From a virus, in the IMG/VR virus record IMGVR_UViG_3300025118_000183, positions 1 through 21,490 of that record: a stretch of DNA of 21,490 nt; one strand, given 5' to 3'. The translations under genes were made by a program, and so were the position numbers. A model generated the notes under the pieces. It saw only the letters and a list, made by a program, of their open reading frames with translations. It had not been told where the DNA came from and ran no database searches. Positions 1 through 5,190 of the stretch are shown here, one piece after another. Every line of letters starts with the position of its first letter. The stretch's first letter is position 1.

Positions 1-49
1 CTGAAAGCTGTACATCAATGTCGTAGCTTGGTTCACTTGGTTCACTCAT
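1..49 (-). CDS. 5' end of a leftward gene, cut by the window edge
   Basis: ATG lies at 49-47 on the minus strand and the frame stays open to the window edge, giving about 16 residues (MSEPSEPSYDIDVQLS). A GGAG ribosome binding site lies about ten bases upstream, inside the end of the preceding gene, and the start follows that gene's TAG after one base, so translation is probably coupled. Too little is visible to name a product. Confidence 0.6.
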   Translation of the reverse strand, partial: MSEPSEPSYDIDVQLS

Positions 50-50
50 A

Positions 51-1016
51 CTAATATAACTCCAATTCACGAAGATATGACATAGCAATATCACTCAATG
101 GTTGCTTGCCTCGCACAACTTCAATCTTCTTGGCATTAGAGTTAGCTAAGTCATGATATTCCATTGACTGGATAGCATTCCAAGCGCCCCATGCAGTTGC
201 ACCTGCTGGACCAGCTTTCTCTTCACCCCAATAGTATTGAGCAGCTTCAACCTTCTTGTCATAGATGTTCTGGGTACGACCATGGATCTTACCTTCTTCA
301 TCTACTTCAGGTTCAGGCACAATGATGTCAAACATACGTCTGAACTCACCATCACTCACTTTGAGATGCTTCAGCGCAGATGCATTAGTCATGTACCTTT
401 CAAGGCTGTCTGCCTTATCAGCAAGAACAGTTGACCGAAGATGCAAACGAATGTCATGGTTCGTTGAACGCTTAACTGAAATAATGCTCCCACCAAGACG
501 TTGTTGGTTCGTGCAAAACAAACGAGTAACAAACGTAATGACAGAAGTAGTCCAAGTTGAGTTCAACGAAGCAAGCCCCAGAATATGGGGTTGTACGACA
601 TCGCCGTCACCTAGATCCACTGGTTCTTCCAGAAGCCAGCGACATGCAAGCCTAGCACCGCCATCCAACACATCTACATTGATGCAGGATTGAGGGAATA
701 CAGACTCCATCATCTCTAGGAACTGTTGGTAGTTAGACGCAGGATGGGATGGATGCGCTACGTTAAGAATTTTCTGTAGCGGACCCATTGGATCATCATC
801 ATGGGTGCGGTAATAGATCTGATGAGTTGGCTTATCTCTGTACTTGCCTTCCTCAATCTTCTCTACTGATACACCTCCATGCCTACTAACTCTGACAGGT
901 TGGGTGTGGACCTTGAATAACGCACCTGAGTCAAGAGCGAGATTCATTGTATTCCTCTCCTCCTCGTCATCAGGATCGCTAAACATGTGATCCTTAACTG
1001 TATATAAAGTTGACAT
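51..1016 (-). CDS. DUF932-family phage protein
   Basis: A 321-residue protein. The start is fixed by AAGGAG about seven bases before the ATG at 1016. The layout matches the DUF932 family (phage/plasmid-related proteins): an N-terminal segment with ALDSGALFKVHTQPV, a central stretch LFCTNQQRLGG followed by LHLRST, and a late TAWGAWNAIQSMEYH motif. DUF932 proteins occur in many phages and plasmids next to early or replication genes. Their biochemical role is not established, so none is assigned. The gene is the fourth of the D-C-B-A leftward chain, separated from the gene before it by a hairpin, a tRNA-like element and a second hairpin. It is followed by the truncated gene at the window edge. 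The family call rests on memory of the motif pattern. Confidence 0.72.
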   Translation of the reverse strand: MSTLYTVKDHMFSDPDDEEERNTMNLALDSGALFKVHTQPVRVSRHGGVSVEKIEEGKYRDKPTHQIYYRTHDDDPMGPLQKILNVAHPSHPASNYQQFLEMMESVFPQSCINVDVLDGGARLACRWLLEEPVDLGDGDVVQPHILGLASLNSTWTTSVITFVTRLFCTNQQRLGGSIISVKRSTNHDIRLHLRSTVLADKADSLERYMTNASALKHLKVSDGEFRRMFDIIVPEPEVDEEGKIHGRTQNIYDKKVEAAQYYWGEEKAGPAGATAWGAWNAIQSMEYHDLANSNAKKIEVVRGKQPLSDIAMSYLRELELY

Positions 1017-1037
1017 ATAGTCTCCTTATTTTTTATG

Positions 1038-1056
1038 TCTCAGGCTTATCCTGAGA
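1038..1056 (-). other. Short stem-loop upstream of the DUF932 gene
   Basis: Inverted repeat with 7-bp arms (TCTCAGG 1038-1044, CCTGAGA 1050-1056) and a 5-base loop. It sits between the tRNA-like element and the ribosome binding site of the DUF932 gene. No T tract follows on the minus strand, so it is a 5' leader structure rather than a terminator. Confidence 0.55.
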
Positions 1057-1060
1057 TCGT

Positions 1061-1103
1061 GGTCTATGCAGGAATTGAACCTGCACATGTCGCCAGATAG
1101 ACC
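1061..1103 (-). ncRNA. Minimal tRNA-like element: acceptor stem plus T-arm only
   Basis: Read on the minus strand from 1103: GGTCTAT, a 12-base linker, a T-arm of GCAGG / TTCAATT / CCTGC, then ATAGACC and a discriminator-like A at 1060. The 7-bp acceptor stem and 5-bp T-stem pair perfectly, and the T-stem runs straight into the acceptor 3' strand, as in a real tRNA. The loop TTCAATT fits the canonical T-loop TTCRANY. No D-arm or anticodon arm exists; only CTGGCGACATGT joins the two helices. CCA is not encoded (ACGA follows). Such an acceptor/T-arm minihelix is the known minimal substrate type for RNase P, so a role as an mRNA processing or stability element is likely. A tRNA-derived attachment site is a weaker alternative. 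Confidence 0.7.
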
Positions 1104-1123
1104 ACCACGCATCAATGCGTGGT
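1104..1123 (-). repeat. ACGCA-loop-TGCGT hairpin, copy 1
   Basis: Arms ACCACGCAT and ATGCGTGGT around a CA centre on the plus strand; the minus-strand loop is TTGA if read as a tetraloop. It overlaps the last base of the stop codon of the 109-codon gene and abuts the tRNA-like acceptor stem with no gap, so the two helices could stack in the leftward mRNA. Confidence 0.9.
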
Positions 1124-1452
1124 TAAAGTAAATCACTGGGGTTTTTATCAATACGCCTACGCTCATTGATATCAATAACCTCAGCTACATGGGTAGCAAT
1201 ACCTTGGTCAGCTTCGCCATCCTCAACCCGCTGTTTCAATTGTTCAAACGCTTCAGGATTAACTTCCTTCAGTGTCTCCAATTGATCAGCTAAAGACGGA
1301 TCTAAAGTATCCAGCACTTGGTCTATTACTTGATCCATCGCTGTTGATGCTTCTTCCATCCATATCTTAATTGCCATCAGACAATCAAGAGCTTGGTTGA
1401 GTTCGGAAAACCCGACAGTGTATGTCTTTGGTGGTTCTTGGTGGTCACTCAT
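1123..1452 (-). CDS. Small acidic helical protein, unknown function
   Basis: A 109-residue protein I do not recognise. It is rich in Glu, Asp, Gln and Leu and predicted by eye to be mostly helical (for example the stretch around LADQLETLKEV and FEQLKQRVEDG), with a charged tail RRRIDKNPSDLL. No cysteine cluster, signal peptide or membrane segment is visible. Its ATG overlaps the stop of the preceding gene as ATGA (1452-1449), a sign of coupled translation, with a weak AGG about eight bases upstream. Its TAA stop falls at the edge of the first hairpin copy. A role in an early phage process is inferred only from position. Confidence 0.7.
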   Translation of the reverse strand: MSDHQEPPKTYTVGFSELNQALDCLMAIKIWMEEASTAMDQVIDQVLDTLDPSLADQLETLKEVNPEAFEQLKQRVEDGEADQGIATHVAEVIDINERRRIDKNPSDLL

Positions 1453-1688
1453 CTGTATGCCTGCATGATAAAGATGCCTTTGTCATTGTCAATACTAGTG
1501 CGTAGCTTCAGCCCTTTCCTAGCAGCATGTTGCACCATCGCACCACGAGCATTCTTAGCATCCTTGTAACGTGACAGGTCTGTCGCTATCTCTAGCTCCC
1601 ATACCTGACCATTAAACCATGAGGGATCACCACCGAAGCGACGACCCCGACCATATTGTTTGGGAAATTCTTTCAAAATTCTAGCCAT
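1449..1688 (-). CDS. Small basic protein with W-x-G-x-VWEL motif, of an actinophage-like type
   Basis: The real start is taken as the ATG at 1688 (MARILKEFPKQYGRG), preceded by GAGG, giving 79 residues. The frame is open further upstream, but that part lies on top of the well-supported 155-codon gene. The order GRGRRFGG, SWFNGQVWELEIATD, AARKGLKLRTS, FIMQA resembles small proteins I recall from actinobacterial phages with a WLDGRVWxLxxGxDF motif followed by a helix and KVRTS. Their function is not known to me; the basic character suggests nucleic-acid contact, which is inference. The start overlaps the previous gene by eight bases and the stop overlaps the next start as ATGA. Confidence 0.7.
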   Translation of the reverse strand: MARILKEFPKQYGRGRRFGGDPSWFNGQVWELEIATDLSRYKDAKNARGAMVQHAARKGLKLRTSIDNDKGIFIMQAYR

Positions 1689-2148
1689 TGTCAGAATCCT
1701 CAAATAAGTCAGGGTTAGCTTCTCTGATAGCTTTACTACGTTCTTCACGCTTACGCTTTTCCTCTGCGTCATACTCTTCCTGACTGACAAAATGAAAGTC
1801 ATCCGAGTTTGCCCATTTCTCAATGGTGCGAACGATAGCTTGCGCTTGAAACCCACGCCCACCATACGAACCGTAGTCTCGCCAAGTTAAACCAATCTGT
1901 CCAGCTAACCATTCAACGAACACAAGGTTATAGATACCTTTAAGTTCCTCTACTGGTTCACCATTCACAAAGAGCGTACTCTTGTGATCTGACAAGTCTG
2001 ATTTAAACGTATGTACCAGATGTTCAACATCAAAGTGCTTACCATAAAAATCAGGGTTCATGATGCTGTGTCCGTCACCGAGAATTATCTCATCGGCGAC
2101 TGCTTCACGCACCAACTCTTTGGTTATTTCTTTATATTTAATTGTCAT
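1681..2148 (-). CDS. Hypothetical 155-residue phage protein
   Basis: The chosen start is the ATG at 2148 (MTIKYKEITKEL), preceded by GGGAGA at 2158-2153 with good spacing. A longer frame starting at 2181 would begin inside the hairpin repeat and is rejected. The product is mixed alpha/beta by eye, with a conserved-looking aromatic patch FVEWLAGQIGLTWRDYGSYGG and a strongly charged C-terminal helix EEYDAEEKRKREERSKA. I do not recognise the family. It is the first gene after the leftward promoter at 2225-2234 and heads the unit that runs through the two small genes to the DUF932 gene. The hairpin at 2159-2180 touches its ribosome binding site, so translation may depend on that structure. Confidence 0.75.
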   Translation of the reverse strand: MTIKYKEITKELVREAVADEIILGDGHSIMNPDFYGKHFDVEHLVHTFKSDLSDHKSTLFVNGEPVEELKGIYNLVFVEWLAGQIGLTWRDYGSYGGRGFQAQAIVRTIEKWANSDDFHFVSQEEYDAEEKRKREERSKAIREANPDLFEDSDNG

Positions 2149-2158
2149 ACTTTCTCCC

Positions 2159-2180
2159 TGCCACGCATCAATGCGTGGCA
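2159..2180 (-). repeat. ACGCA-loop-TGCGT hairpin, copy 2, abutting a ribosome binding site
   Basis: Arms of 10 bases (TGCCACGCAT and ATGCGTGGCA) around CA on the plus strand; minus-strand loop TTGA. On the mRNA the 3' arm ends one base before GGGAGA of the 155-codon gene. This position suits translational control or 5'-end protection. Confidence 0.9.
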
Positions 2181-2224
2181 TAGTTGGTTATATATGTTTA
2201 GTGAGATATCACTCACTCATATAC

Positions 2225-2234
2225 CCATTATATC
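2225..2234 (-). promoter_or_regulatory. Leftward promoter -10 element, GATATAATGG copy 1
   Basis: On the minus strand this reads GATATAATGG, with a perfect TATAAT at 2232-2227. No good -35 hexamer lies 16-18 bases upstream. The same ten bases recur exactly at 5162-5171 and 6465-6474, each ahead of a leftward gene, which supports a real promoter. A small inverted repeat (AGTGA / TCACT, about 2201-2214) lies just downstream. Confidence 0.65.
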
Positions 2235-2289
2235 TGTGACCATAGGATCTTTTCTACTTCAAATATGGTTACGCATAATGAGCATATGA

Positions 2290-2333
2290 GAGAGGCGGTG
2301 AGGGGAAAAGCAATAAACCCCCACCGCCATCTC
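2290..2333 (-). terminator. GC-rich stem-loop at the end of a leftward unit
   Basis: GGCGGTG at 2294-2300 pairs with CACCGCC at 2322-2328, extended inward by GGG/CCC and outward by GAGA/TCTC with one bulged base. The A2301-C2321 mismatch on the plus strand becomes a G-U pair on the minus-strand RNA, so the helix is better formed in the leftward transcript. It lies 15 bases after the stop of the preceding gene, but no T tract follows, so it may be a factor-dependent terminator or a 3'-end protector. Confidence 0.55.
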
Positions 2334-2347
2334 AGAAGCTGGTAACT

Positions 2348-2650
2348 CTACGAGAGAGTAGCTTCAGCATCATCGTCATCAAATATAGCGTCATCCATAT
2401 AAACTTCAGGACCATAAGTCCTATTCACTGGAATGTCCTTCCCCTTGACGATAAAGGGTCGGCGCTGTCTTGCCATCATGTCACATAGTAAATACTGGTG
2501 AGCGTCATCGTAGCTTTTGAAAGGTCCGATGATATCTCTACGGTAAGTACCTTGTCTTGGATAGTTCTTCCAATCCTTAGGCTTAAACCAATCATGGATT
2601 ACGAACCATTCATCTGAATCAGTCGTTGTTGTTTCTCTTGAATCAGTCAT
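2348..2650 (-). CDS. Small acidic protein, unknown function
   Basis: The start is taken as the ATG at 2650 (MTDSRETTTTDSDEW), which overlaps the preceding stop as ATGA; an ATG six codons earlier is possible. The product has 100 residues. A folded core is suggested by EWFVIHDWFKPKDW, IIGPFKSYDDAHQYLLCDMMARQRRPFIV and VYMDDAIFDDDDAE, which looks like a small alpha/beta domain with an acidic tail. I do not recognise a family. It is the last gene of the gp88-like unit and is followed by a strong stem-loop. Confidence 0.65.
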   Translation of the reverse strand: MTDSRETTTTDSDEWFVIHDWFKPKDWKNYPRQGTYRRDIIGPFKSYDDAHQYLLCDMMARQRRPFIVKGKDIPVNRTYGPEVYMDDAIFDDDDAEATLS

Positions 2651-2946
2651 CCAATCGCTACTGCCCATTGGATTCTCTCAGCTTGACGCTGATTAAAATC
2701 AACCATAGCTTCTTCCTTACCAATAATGTAGTGACCACTTGAAGCTGTCTCTAAATAGATAGGACTGTATTGCTCTAGCGGATCTATATTCCCAGCAACA
2801 TGCCATGTGACATATTCCTCAGGATCTATATTTCCCCAATGGCAAAGCACAGTCCCAACAATTGGGTAGCCTTTACTAGTGTCTTGGAATAGCGCAACTT
2901 TTACGATGTGCCTTCCATTCTTCATTTTTATCAAATTATTTAACAT
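2647..2946 (-). CDS. Small hypothetical protein
   Basis: The start is placed at the ATG at 2946 (MLNNLIKMKNGRHIV) because AAAGGA lies four bases upstream; the longer frame would begin with GTG inside a hairpin. The product is 99 residues, beta-rich by eye (HIVKVALFQDTSKGYPIVGTVL; YSPIYLETASSGHYIIG) with a helical end DFNQRQAERIQWAVAIG. I do not recognise the family. It overlaps the following gene by four bases (ATGA) and lies downstream of a nested stem-loop pair in the same mRNA as the gp88-like gene. Confidence 0.7.
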   Translation of the reverse strand: MLNNLIKMKNGRHIVKVALFQDTSKGYPIVGTVLCHWGNIDPEEYVTWHVAGNIDPLEQYSPIYLETASSGHYIIGKEEAMVDFNQRQAERIQWAVAIG

Positions 2947-2978
2947 ATTATCCTTTGATAATCTCTGCAAGAAATCTT

Positions 2979-3026
2979 CTTGCATGTAAACCCCCACGCA
3001 TCACTGCGTGGAGACTTACATGCAAG
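2979..3026 (-). repeat. Nested hairpin containing ACGCA-loop-TGCGT copy 3
   Basis: The outer arms CTTGCATGTAA (2979-2989) and TTACATGCAAG (3016-3026) are perfect 11-bp complements. Inside, after a 4-by-4 internal loop, lies CCACGCA/TGCGTGG (2994-3011). The minus-strand tetraloop is GTGA, a GNRA loop; on the plus strand it is TCAC, which is not. The structure lies between the gp88-like stop and the ribosome binding site of the next gene. Confidence 0.88.
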
Positions 3027-3043
3027 CCCTACCGAAGCAGGGC
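3026..3043 (-). other. UUCG-capped stem-loop after the gp88-like gene
   Basis: On the minus strand: GCCCTGC, loop TTCG, GTAGGGC, i.e. a 7-bp stem with one G-U pair closed by C(UUCG)G, an exceptionally stable tetraloop. On the plus strand the same position is an A-C mismatch with loop CGAA, so the structure belongs to the leftward mRNA. It lies seven bases after the gp88-like stop codon and has no T tract. Confidence 0.7.
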
Positions 3044-3050
3044 AAACATG

Positions 3051-4079
3051 TTATCCTTCCTCATACCAATTCGCTGACTGATCACAGTCAGGGCATGGAC
3101 CTAAGTCCACTAGCACAGTTGGCGCTTCCTCAACGATTGATTCCCACCTGCCAGTATCGCCACAGGTGTTGCAATCTTCAACTCCATATACTTCTGTCAT
3201 TGCTTCACCTCCGTATCTATTAGGATGAACAGCGAACTGAACATTGCCATTGCCATAAACGCAATACTGGCATTTAGCGCACGCACCTTGACCCAAACGT
3301 TTACCACGCTCAGTCTCAGCAGTACCCCATTCAACCAGATCAGTACGACCAGTTTGTTCAGGACATTTAAGCATAGGTCGCATTCCCAGACCCCTCGCAA
3401 GCTTTTCAGTATCTGCAAATGTGTCGCCACAAAACGCATAGTCCACGGTTCCTTCAAGACCAAGCAAATTCAACTCCACTAAACGATGTTTATTATATTC
3501 ATCAACAGACAAATACAAAGAAAAGTTGCCTCGTAGAATTACATCATTGCCTGATGCATCAATCGGGTTATCAAGATACTGACGGACATACCCAAAGCTC
3601 CGAGTATAAACCCAGAACTGTACACGAGGGAACGAAGCAGACAGACGCATCAATGCTTCAAGGAACTCATAACTAGGAATATCACCATCCCATAGATGGC
3701 GAAATATCCATTCTTCCTCAGGCACACCAAGGCGGACCATCTCATCCACGCACTCAGCAACCATCGGTTCCATCAAGCGTAGTAGCTCATCACTGTTATC
3801 TAAATGGGGTTTAAACGTCATCCAGTTATGCCAAACTTTATCCATGACGCTCGGAATGTCCTCAATTGAGGCTGCATAGCAATCATCACAAAACTTAGTC
3901 ATACCTTCCTGACAAGACACAACAGCAGGCAAACCGAATGTATTCCGAATGCCCCTACTGATCGCATTGTTCAGACGCTCACCCTTCTGCACTGCAAAAG
4001 GCGTGACCTTCCTGTCTAACGATAGGCGCACCCGACCTAATGTCGGCTTGTGCTTGAGTTTAACCATTGTTTCTAACAT
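3051..4079 (-). CDS. gp88-like phage protein with Cys clusters
   Basis: The start is the ATG at 4079 (MLETMVKLKHKPT), because AAGGAG lies seven bases upstream; ATGs further up lack this. The product is 342 residues. It matches the 'gene product 88' type of actinobacterial phages: FGLPAVVSCQEGMTKFCDDCYA near residue 50, then IFRHLWDGDIPSYEFLEAL and VQFWVYTRS, where the family has a RxHxxGDF and FYAYTKS pattern, then KCPEQTG and ACAKCQYC. Two extra Cys pairs (CNTCGDTG, CPDC) near the end look like a zinc ribbon. The family role is unknown; metal or Fe-S binding is likely from the cysteines. It heads the unit 4079 to 2348. Confidence 0.7.
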   Translation of the reverse strand: MLETMVKLKHKPTLGRVRLSLDRKVTPFAVQKGERLNNAISRGIRNTFGLPAVVSCQEGMTKFCDDCYAASIEDIPSVMDKVWHNWMTFKPHLDNSDELLRLMEPMVAECVDEMVRLGVPEEEWIFRHLWDGDIPSYEFLEALMRLSASFPRVQFWVYTRSFGYVRQYLDNPIDASGNDVILRGNFSLYLSVDEYNKHRLVELNLLGLEGTVDYAFCGDTFADTEKLARGLGMRPMLKCPEQTGRTDLVEWGTAETERGKRLGQGACAKCQYCVYGNGNVQFAVHPNRYGGEAMTEVYGVEDCNTCGDTGRWESIVEEAPTVLVDLGPCPDCDQSANWYEEG

Positions 4080-4119
4080 AGCTTTCTCCTTATTATTTAA
4101 TTGTACGGTAACCATATGA

Positions 4120-4167
4120 TCACCCATATAACCAGACATGCAACCATCTAGTCATATGGCTAACCAT
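4120..4167 (-). CDS. Possible 15-residue leader peptide (MVSHMTRW...)
   Basis: ATG at 4167, stop TGA ending at 4120; reads MVSHMTRWLHVWLYG. It follows the shared CGCCACTATCGGCGG element by about 22 bases. A second short frame of similar opening (MVKHLVRG...) follows the other copy of that element. The ribosome binding site is weak here. It may be a chance frame; listed because of the parallel arrangement. Confidence 0.22.
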   Translation of the reverse strand: MVSHMTRWLHVWLYG

Positions 4168-4189
4168 AAACACACCCACGCATCCAGCT

Positions 4190-4204
4190 CGCCACTATCG
4201 GCGG
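4190..4204 (-). repeat. CGCCACTATCGGCGG element, copy 1
   Basis: A 15-base exact match to 5282-5296. It forms a small stem CGCC/GGCG around ACTATC. Both copies lie in gaps upstream of leftward genes and are followed on the minus strand by GTTTATGGT. It could be an operator or leader element. Confidence 0.6.
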
Positions 4205-4274
4205 AGCCTTTCGGCGCAGCCCAACTGCGCCAAAAAAAGAGAACAAAAAAAAGACACAAAAAAAAGAGTCAAAG

Positions 4275-4306
4275 AAAAGCCCCACGCATCGCTGCGTGGG
4301 GCTTTT
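4275..4306 (-). terminator. Leftward terminator built on ACGCA-loop-TGCGT copy 4
   Basis: Arms of 14 bases (AAAAGCCCCACGCA 4275-4288, TGCGTGGGGCTTTT 4293-4306). The minus-strand loop is GCGA, a GNRA tetraloop. It starts 11 bases after the stop of the 60-codon gene, and its 3' arm runs into TTTTCTTT, followed further on by T8 tracts, so it looks like a Rho-independent terminator for the 5121-4317 unit. Confidence 0.85.
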
Positions 4307-4316
4307 CCTGACTACC

Positions 4317-4499
4317 CTAAATACCTAACAACTTCTCAAACTTCCGCCAAGCTGCAAGGACAATAGGTCGCAGATCCTCAACCCATAACGGCTGCACACA
4401 AGATTGCCAAAGAACCTTCGCTTGCCAGAAGACTATTGGAAATACAATCAGATACACAGATATCCAGATGAGATCTGTCCAATGAAATGGTTCTAACAT
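4317..4499 (-). CDS. Small single-pass membrane protein
   Basis: 60 residues: MLEPFHWTD, then a hydrophobic, Trp-rich segment (about residues 10-31, LIWISVYLIVFPIVFWQAKVLW), then a C-terminal helix ending WRKFEKLLGI. One membrane span is likely. Its ATG overlaps the previous stop by seven bases (ATGTTAG), so translation is coupled to that gene. A small membrane protein among early genes could modify the host envelope or act in lysis or superinfection exclusion; none of these can be chosen from sequence. It is the last gene before the terminator at 4275-4306. Confidence 0.6.
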   Translation of the reverse strand: MLEPFHWTDLIWISVYLIVFPIVFWQAKVLWQSCVQPLWVEDLRPIVLAAWRKFEKLLGI

Positions 4500-4864
4500 T
4501 CGCTGGTAACTATCTTAGTTAAGTCTGAAATAACCTCAGACAAACCATCACATTCAAGCACATAAGGACCATTGTCCCTAGGCGTAGTTAACCAAAGCTG
4601 GTTTTGTTCCACATCTAAACTCAGCAAGATACTCTCAAGCCACATAATATTACGAGACCGATTATCAACAGGATCTAAAACTAGCTCCTTATGAATACGA
4701 TCACGCAACATCAACTGACTCACATCTATCGCCAACATGCCGACTCGTGAACGGCTGTTAGAGATACTGAATGTAGCATGAACAGTCTTACCCAAAACAT
4801 TAGGCAGACGAACCATACCCTCATACCAAACTTGTCTGGTATAAGTAATATTGCTTTTACTCAT
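4493..4864 (-). CDS. Hypothetical 123-residue protein
   Basis: The ATG at 4864 is preceded by AAGGGAG with good spacing. The N-terminal half looks beta-rich (ITYTRQVWYEGMVRLPNVLGKTVHATFSI; RVGMLAIDVSQLML), followed by IMWLESILLSLDVEQNQLWLTTP and a helical end. I do not recognise the family; no cysteine cluster or signal peptide is visible. It lies between the 36-residue Cys-containing gene and the small membrane protein gene. Its leader is highly structured: a hairpin repeat copy at 4885-4906 and two overlapping stems at 4907-4970, and a CTCC just before the GGGAG could pair with it. Confidence 0.7.
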   Translation of the reverse strand: MSKSNITYTRQVWYEGMVRLPNVLGKTVHATFSISNSRSRVGMLAIDVSQLMLRDRIHKELVLDPVDNRSRNIMWLESILLSLDVEQNQLWLTTPRDNGPYVLECDGLSEVISDLTKIVTSEC

Positions 4865-4884
4865 GTATTACTCCCTTAAAAGGA

Positions 4885-4906
4885 GACTACGCATCAATGC
4901 GTAGTC
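4885..4906 (-). repeat. ACGCA-loop-TGCGT hairpin, copy 5, with a compensated base change
   Basis: Arms GACTACGCAT and ATGCGTAGTC around CA (plus strand); minus-strand loop TTGA. Compared with other copies the outer C-G pair is T-A on both sides (CTACGCA/TGCGTAG), a compensatory change that preserves pairing. It sits just upstream of the ribosome binding site of the 123-codon gene. Confidence 0.9.
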
Positions 4907-4970
4907 AGGGCTATTTGCCCTACGGAACAGCCAACCACGAACCAAACAACGTGACTAGCTGCTCCGTAGG
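4907..4970 (-). other. Two overlapping, mutually exclusive stem-loops in a leader
   Basis: Stem one: CCTACGGA-x-CAGC (4919-4931) with GCTG-x-TCCGTAGG (4958-4970); the A-C mismatch on the plus strand is G-U on the minus-strand RNA, giving 13 pairs. Stem two: AGGGC (4907-4911) with GCCCT (4917-4921). They share bases 4919-4921, so only one can form fully at a time. They lie between the 36-residue gene and the 123-residue gene. Confidence 0.55.
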
Positions 4971-4976
4971 ACATTC

Positions 4977-4996
4977 CCCACGCATCGCTGCGTGGG
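4977..4996 (-). repeat. ACGCA-loop-TGCGT hairpin, copy 6
   Basis: CCCACGCA (4977-4984) and TGCGTGGG (4989-4996); the minus-strand loop is GCGA (GNRA). It starts 14 bases after the stop of the 36-residue gene and has no T tract on the minus strand, so it is more likely an mRNA structure than a terminator. Confidence 0.88.
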
Positions 4997-5010
4997 AACA
5001 TCCCACAAAC

Positions 5011-5121
5011 TTACTTCTTCTTCAGGTACTCCTTAATATCTGACCTGTCAGGGTTCTCCTTCAGGTGCTTCCGCAGTACCTTCCTGCAACCATCAGTGCA
5101 ATTGCAATTCTTGTAACTCAT
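5011..5121 (-). CDS. 36-residue Cys-containing basic protein
   Basis: ATG at 5121, TAA at 5013-5011, with AAAGGA upstream at good spacing. It reads MSYKNCNCTDGCRKVLRKH followed by LKENPDRSDIKEYLKKK. Three cysteines in CxCx3C at residues 6-12, followed by a strongly basic helical tail, suggest a tiny metal-binding or nucleic-acid-binding protein. No family is recognised. It is the first gene after the GATATAATGG promoter at 5162-5171 and heads the unit that ends at the 4275-4306 terminator. Confidence 0.65.
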   Translation of the reverse strand: MSYKNCNCTDGCRKVLRKHLKENPDRSDIKEYLKKK

Positions 5122-5161
5122 GCTTTTCCTTTCCAGTGAATGGAACTCCCACTCACAACTA

Positions 5162-5171
5162 CCATTATATC
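5162..5171 (-). promoter_or_regulatory. Leftward promoter -10 element, GATATAATGG copy 2
   Basis: The minus strand reads GATATAATGG with TATAAT at 5169-5164, about 40 bases ahead of the 36-residue gene start. No recognisable -35 hexamer is present at normal spacing, as with the other two copies. Confidence 0.65.
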
Positions 5172-5190
5172 GGGGCAACCCTGTTCTTCG

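Larger units (their letters stand above)
2182..2347. other. Intergenic control region between leftward units
   Basis: No gene is seen here. It holds the strong stem at 2290-2333, one GATATAATGG promoter, a TGACCAT motif at 2237-2243, an opposite-strand ATGGTTA at 2265-2271 and a short AGTGA/TCACT inverted repeat. It separates the unit ending at 2348 from the unit starting at 2148. Confidence 0.6.
4080..4274. promoter_or_regulatory. Control region upstream of the gp88-like gene
   Basis: No confident gene lies here. It contains TAACCAT at 4109-4115 and 4161-4167, a hairpin GGCGCAG/CTGCGCC (4213-4219, 4225-4231), the element CGCCACTATCGGCGG (4190-4204) shared with 5282-5296, a half copy of the hairpin core (CCCACGCATC near 4175), and runs of 7 to 8 A on the plus strand that are T tracts on the minus strand. 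A leftward promoter is expected, but no GATATAATGG copy is present and I cannot place one. Confidence 0.5.

Noticed and set aside
237-693. Plus-strand frames opposite the DUF932 gene
   Set aside because: They overlap a well-supported gene with a strong start signal and lack ribosome sites or recognisable domains.
1061-1084. Phage attachment site (tRNA 3' fragment) with integration
   Set aside because: No integrase is seen in the window and the matching 5' acceptor strand argues for a folded RNA element; not fully excluded without the host genome.
1061-1133. Full-length tRNA gene
   Set aside because: The acceptor and T-arm are perfect but only 12 bases separate them; no D or anticodon arm can be formed, and there is no alternative 5' acceptor strand about 73 bases upstream.
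1689-1865. Upstream extension of the 79-residue gene to a 138-codon frame
   Set aside because: The extension lies over the well-supported 155-codon gene, and the internal ATG at 1688 has a proper ribosome site and the family-like start.
2949-2997. Longer start (GTG inside the hairpin) for the 99-residue gene
   Set aside because: AAAGGA directly before the ATG at 2946 marks the start; the extension would encode the hairpin arms.
4213-4238. Rightward terminator at the GGCGCAG/CTGCGCC stem
   Set aside because: The stem is followed by A7 on the plus strand and preceded by T7 on the minus strand, so neither strand has a T tract after the stem.
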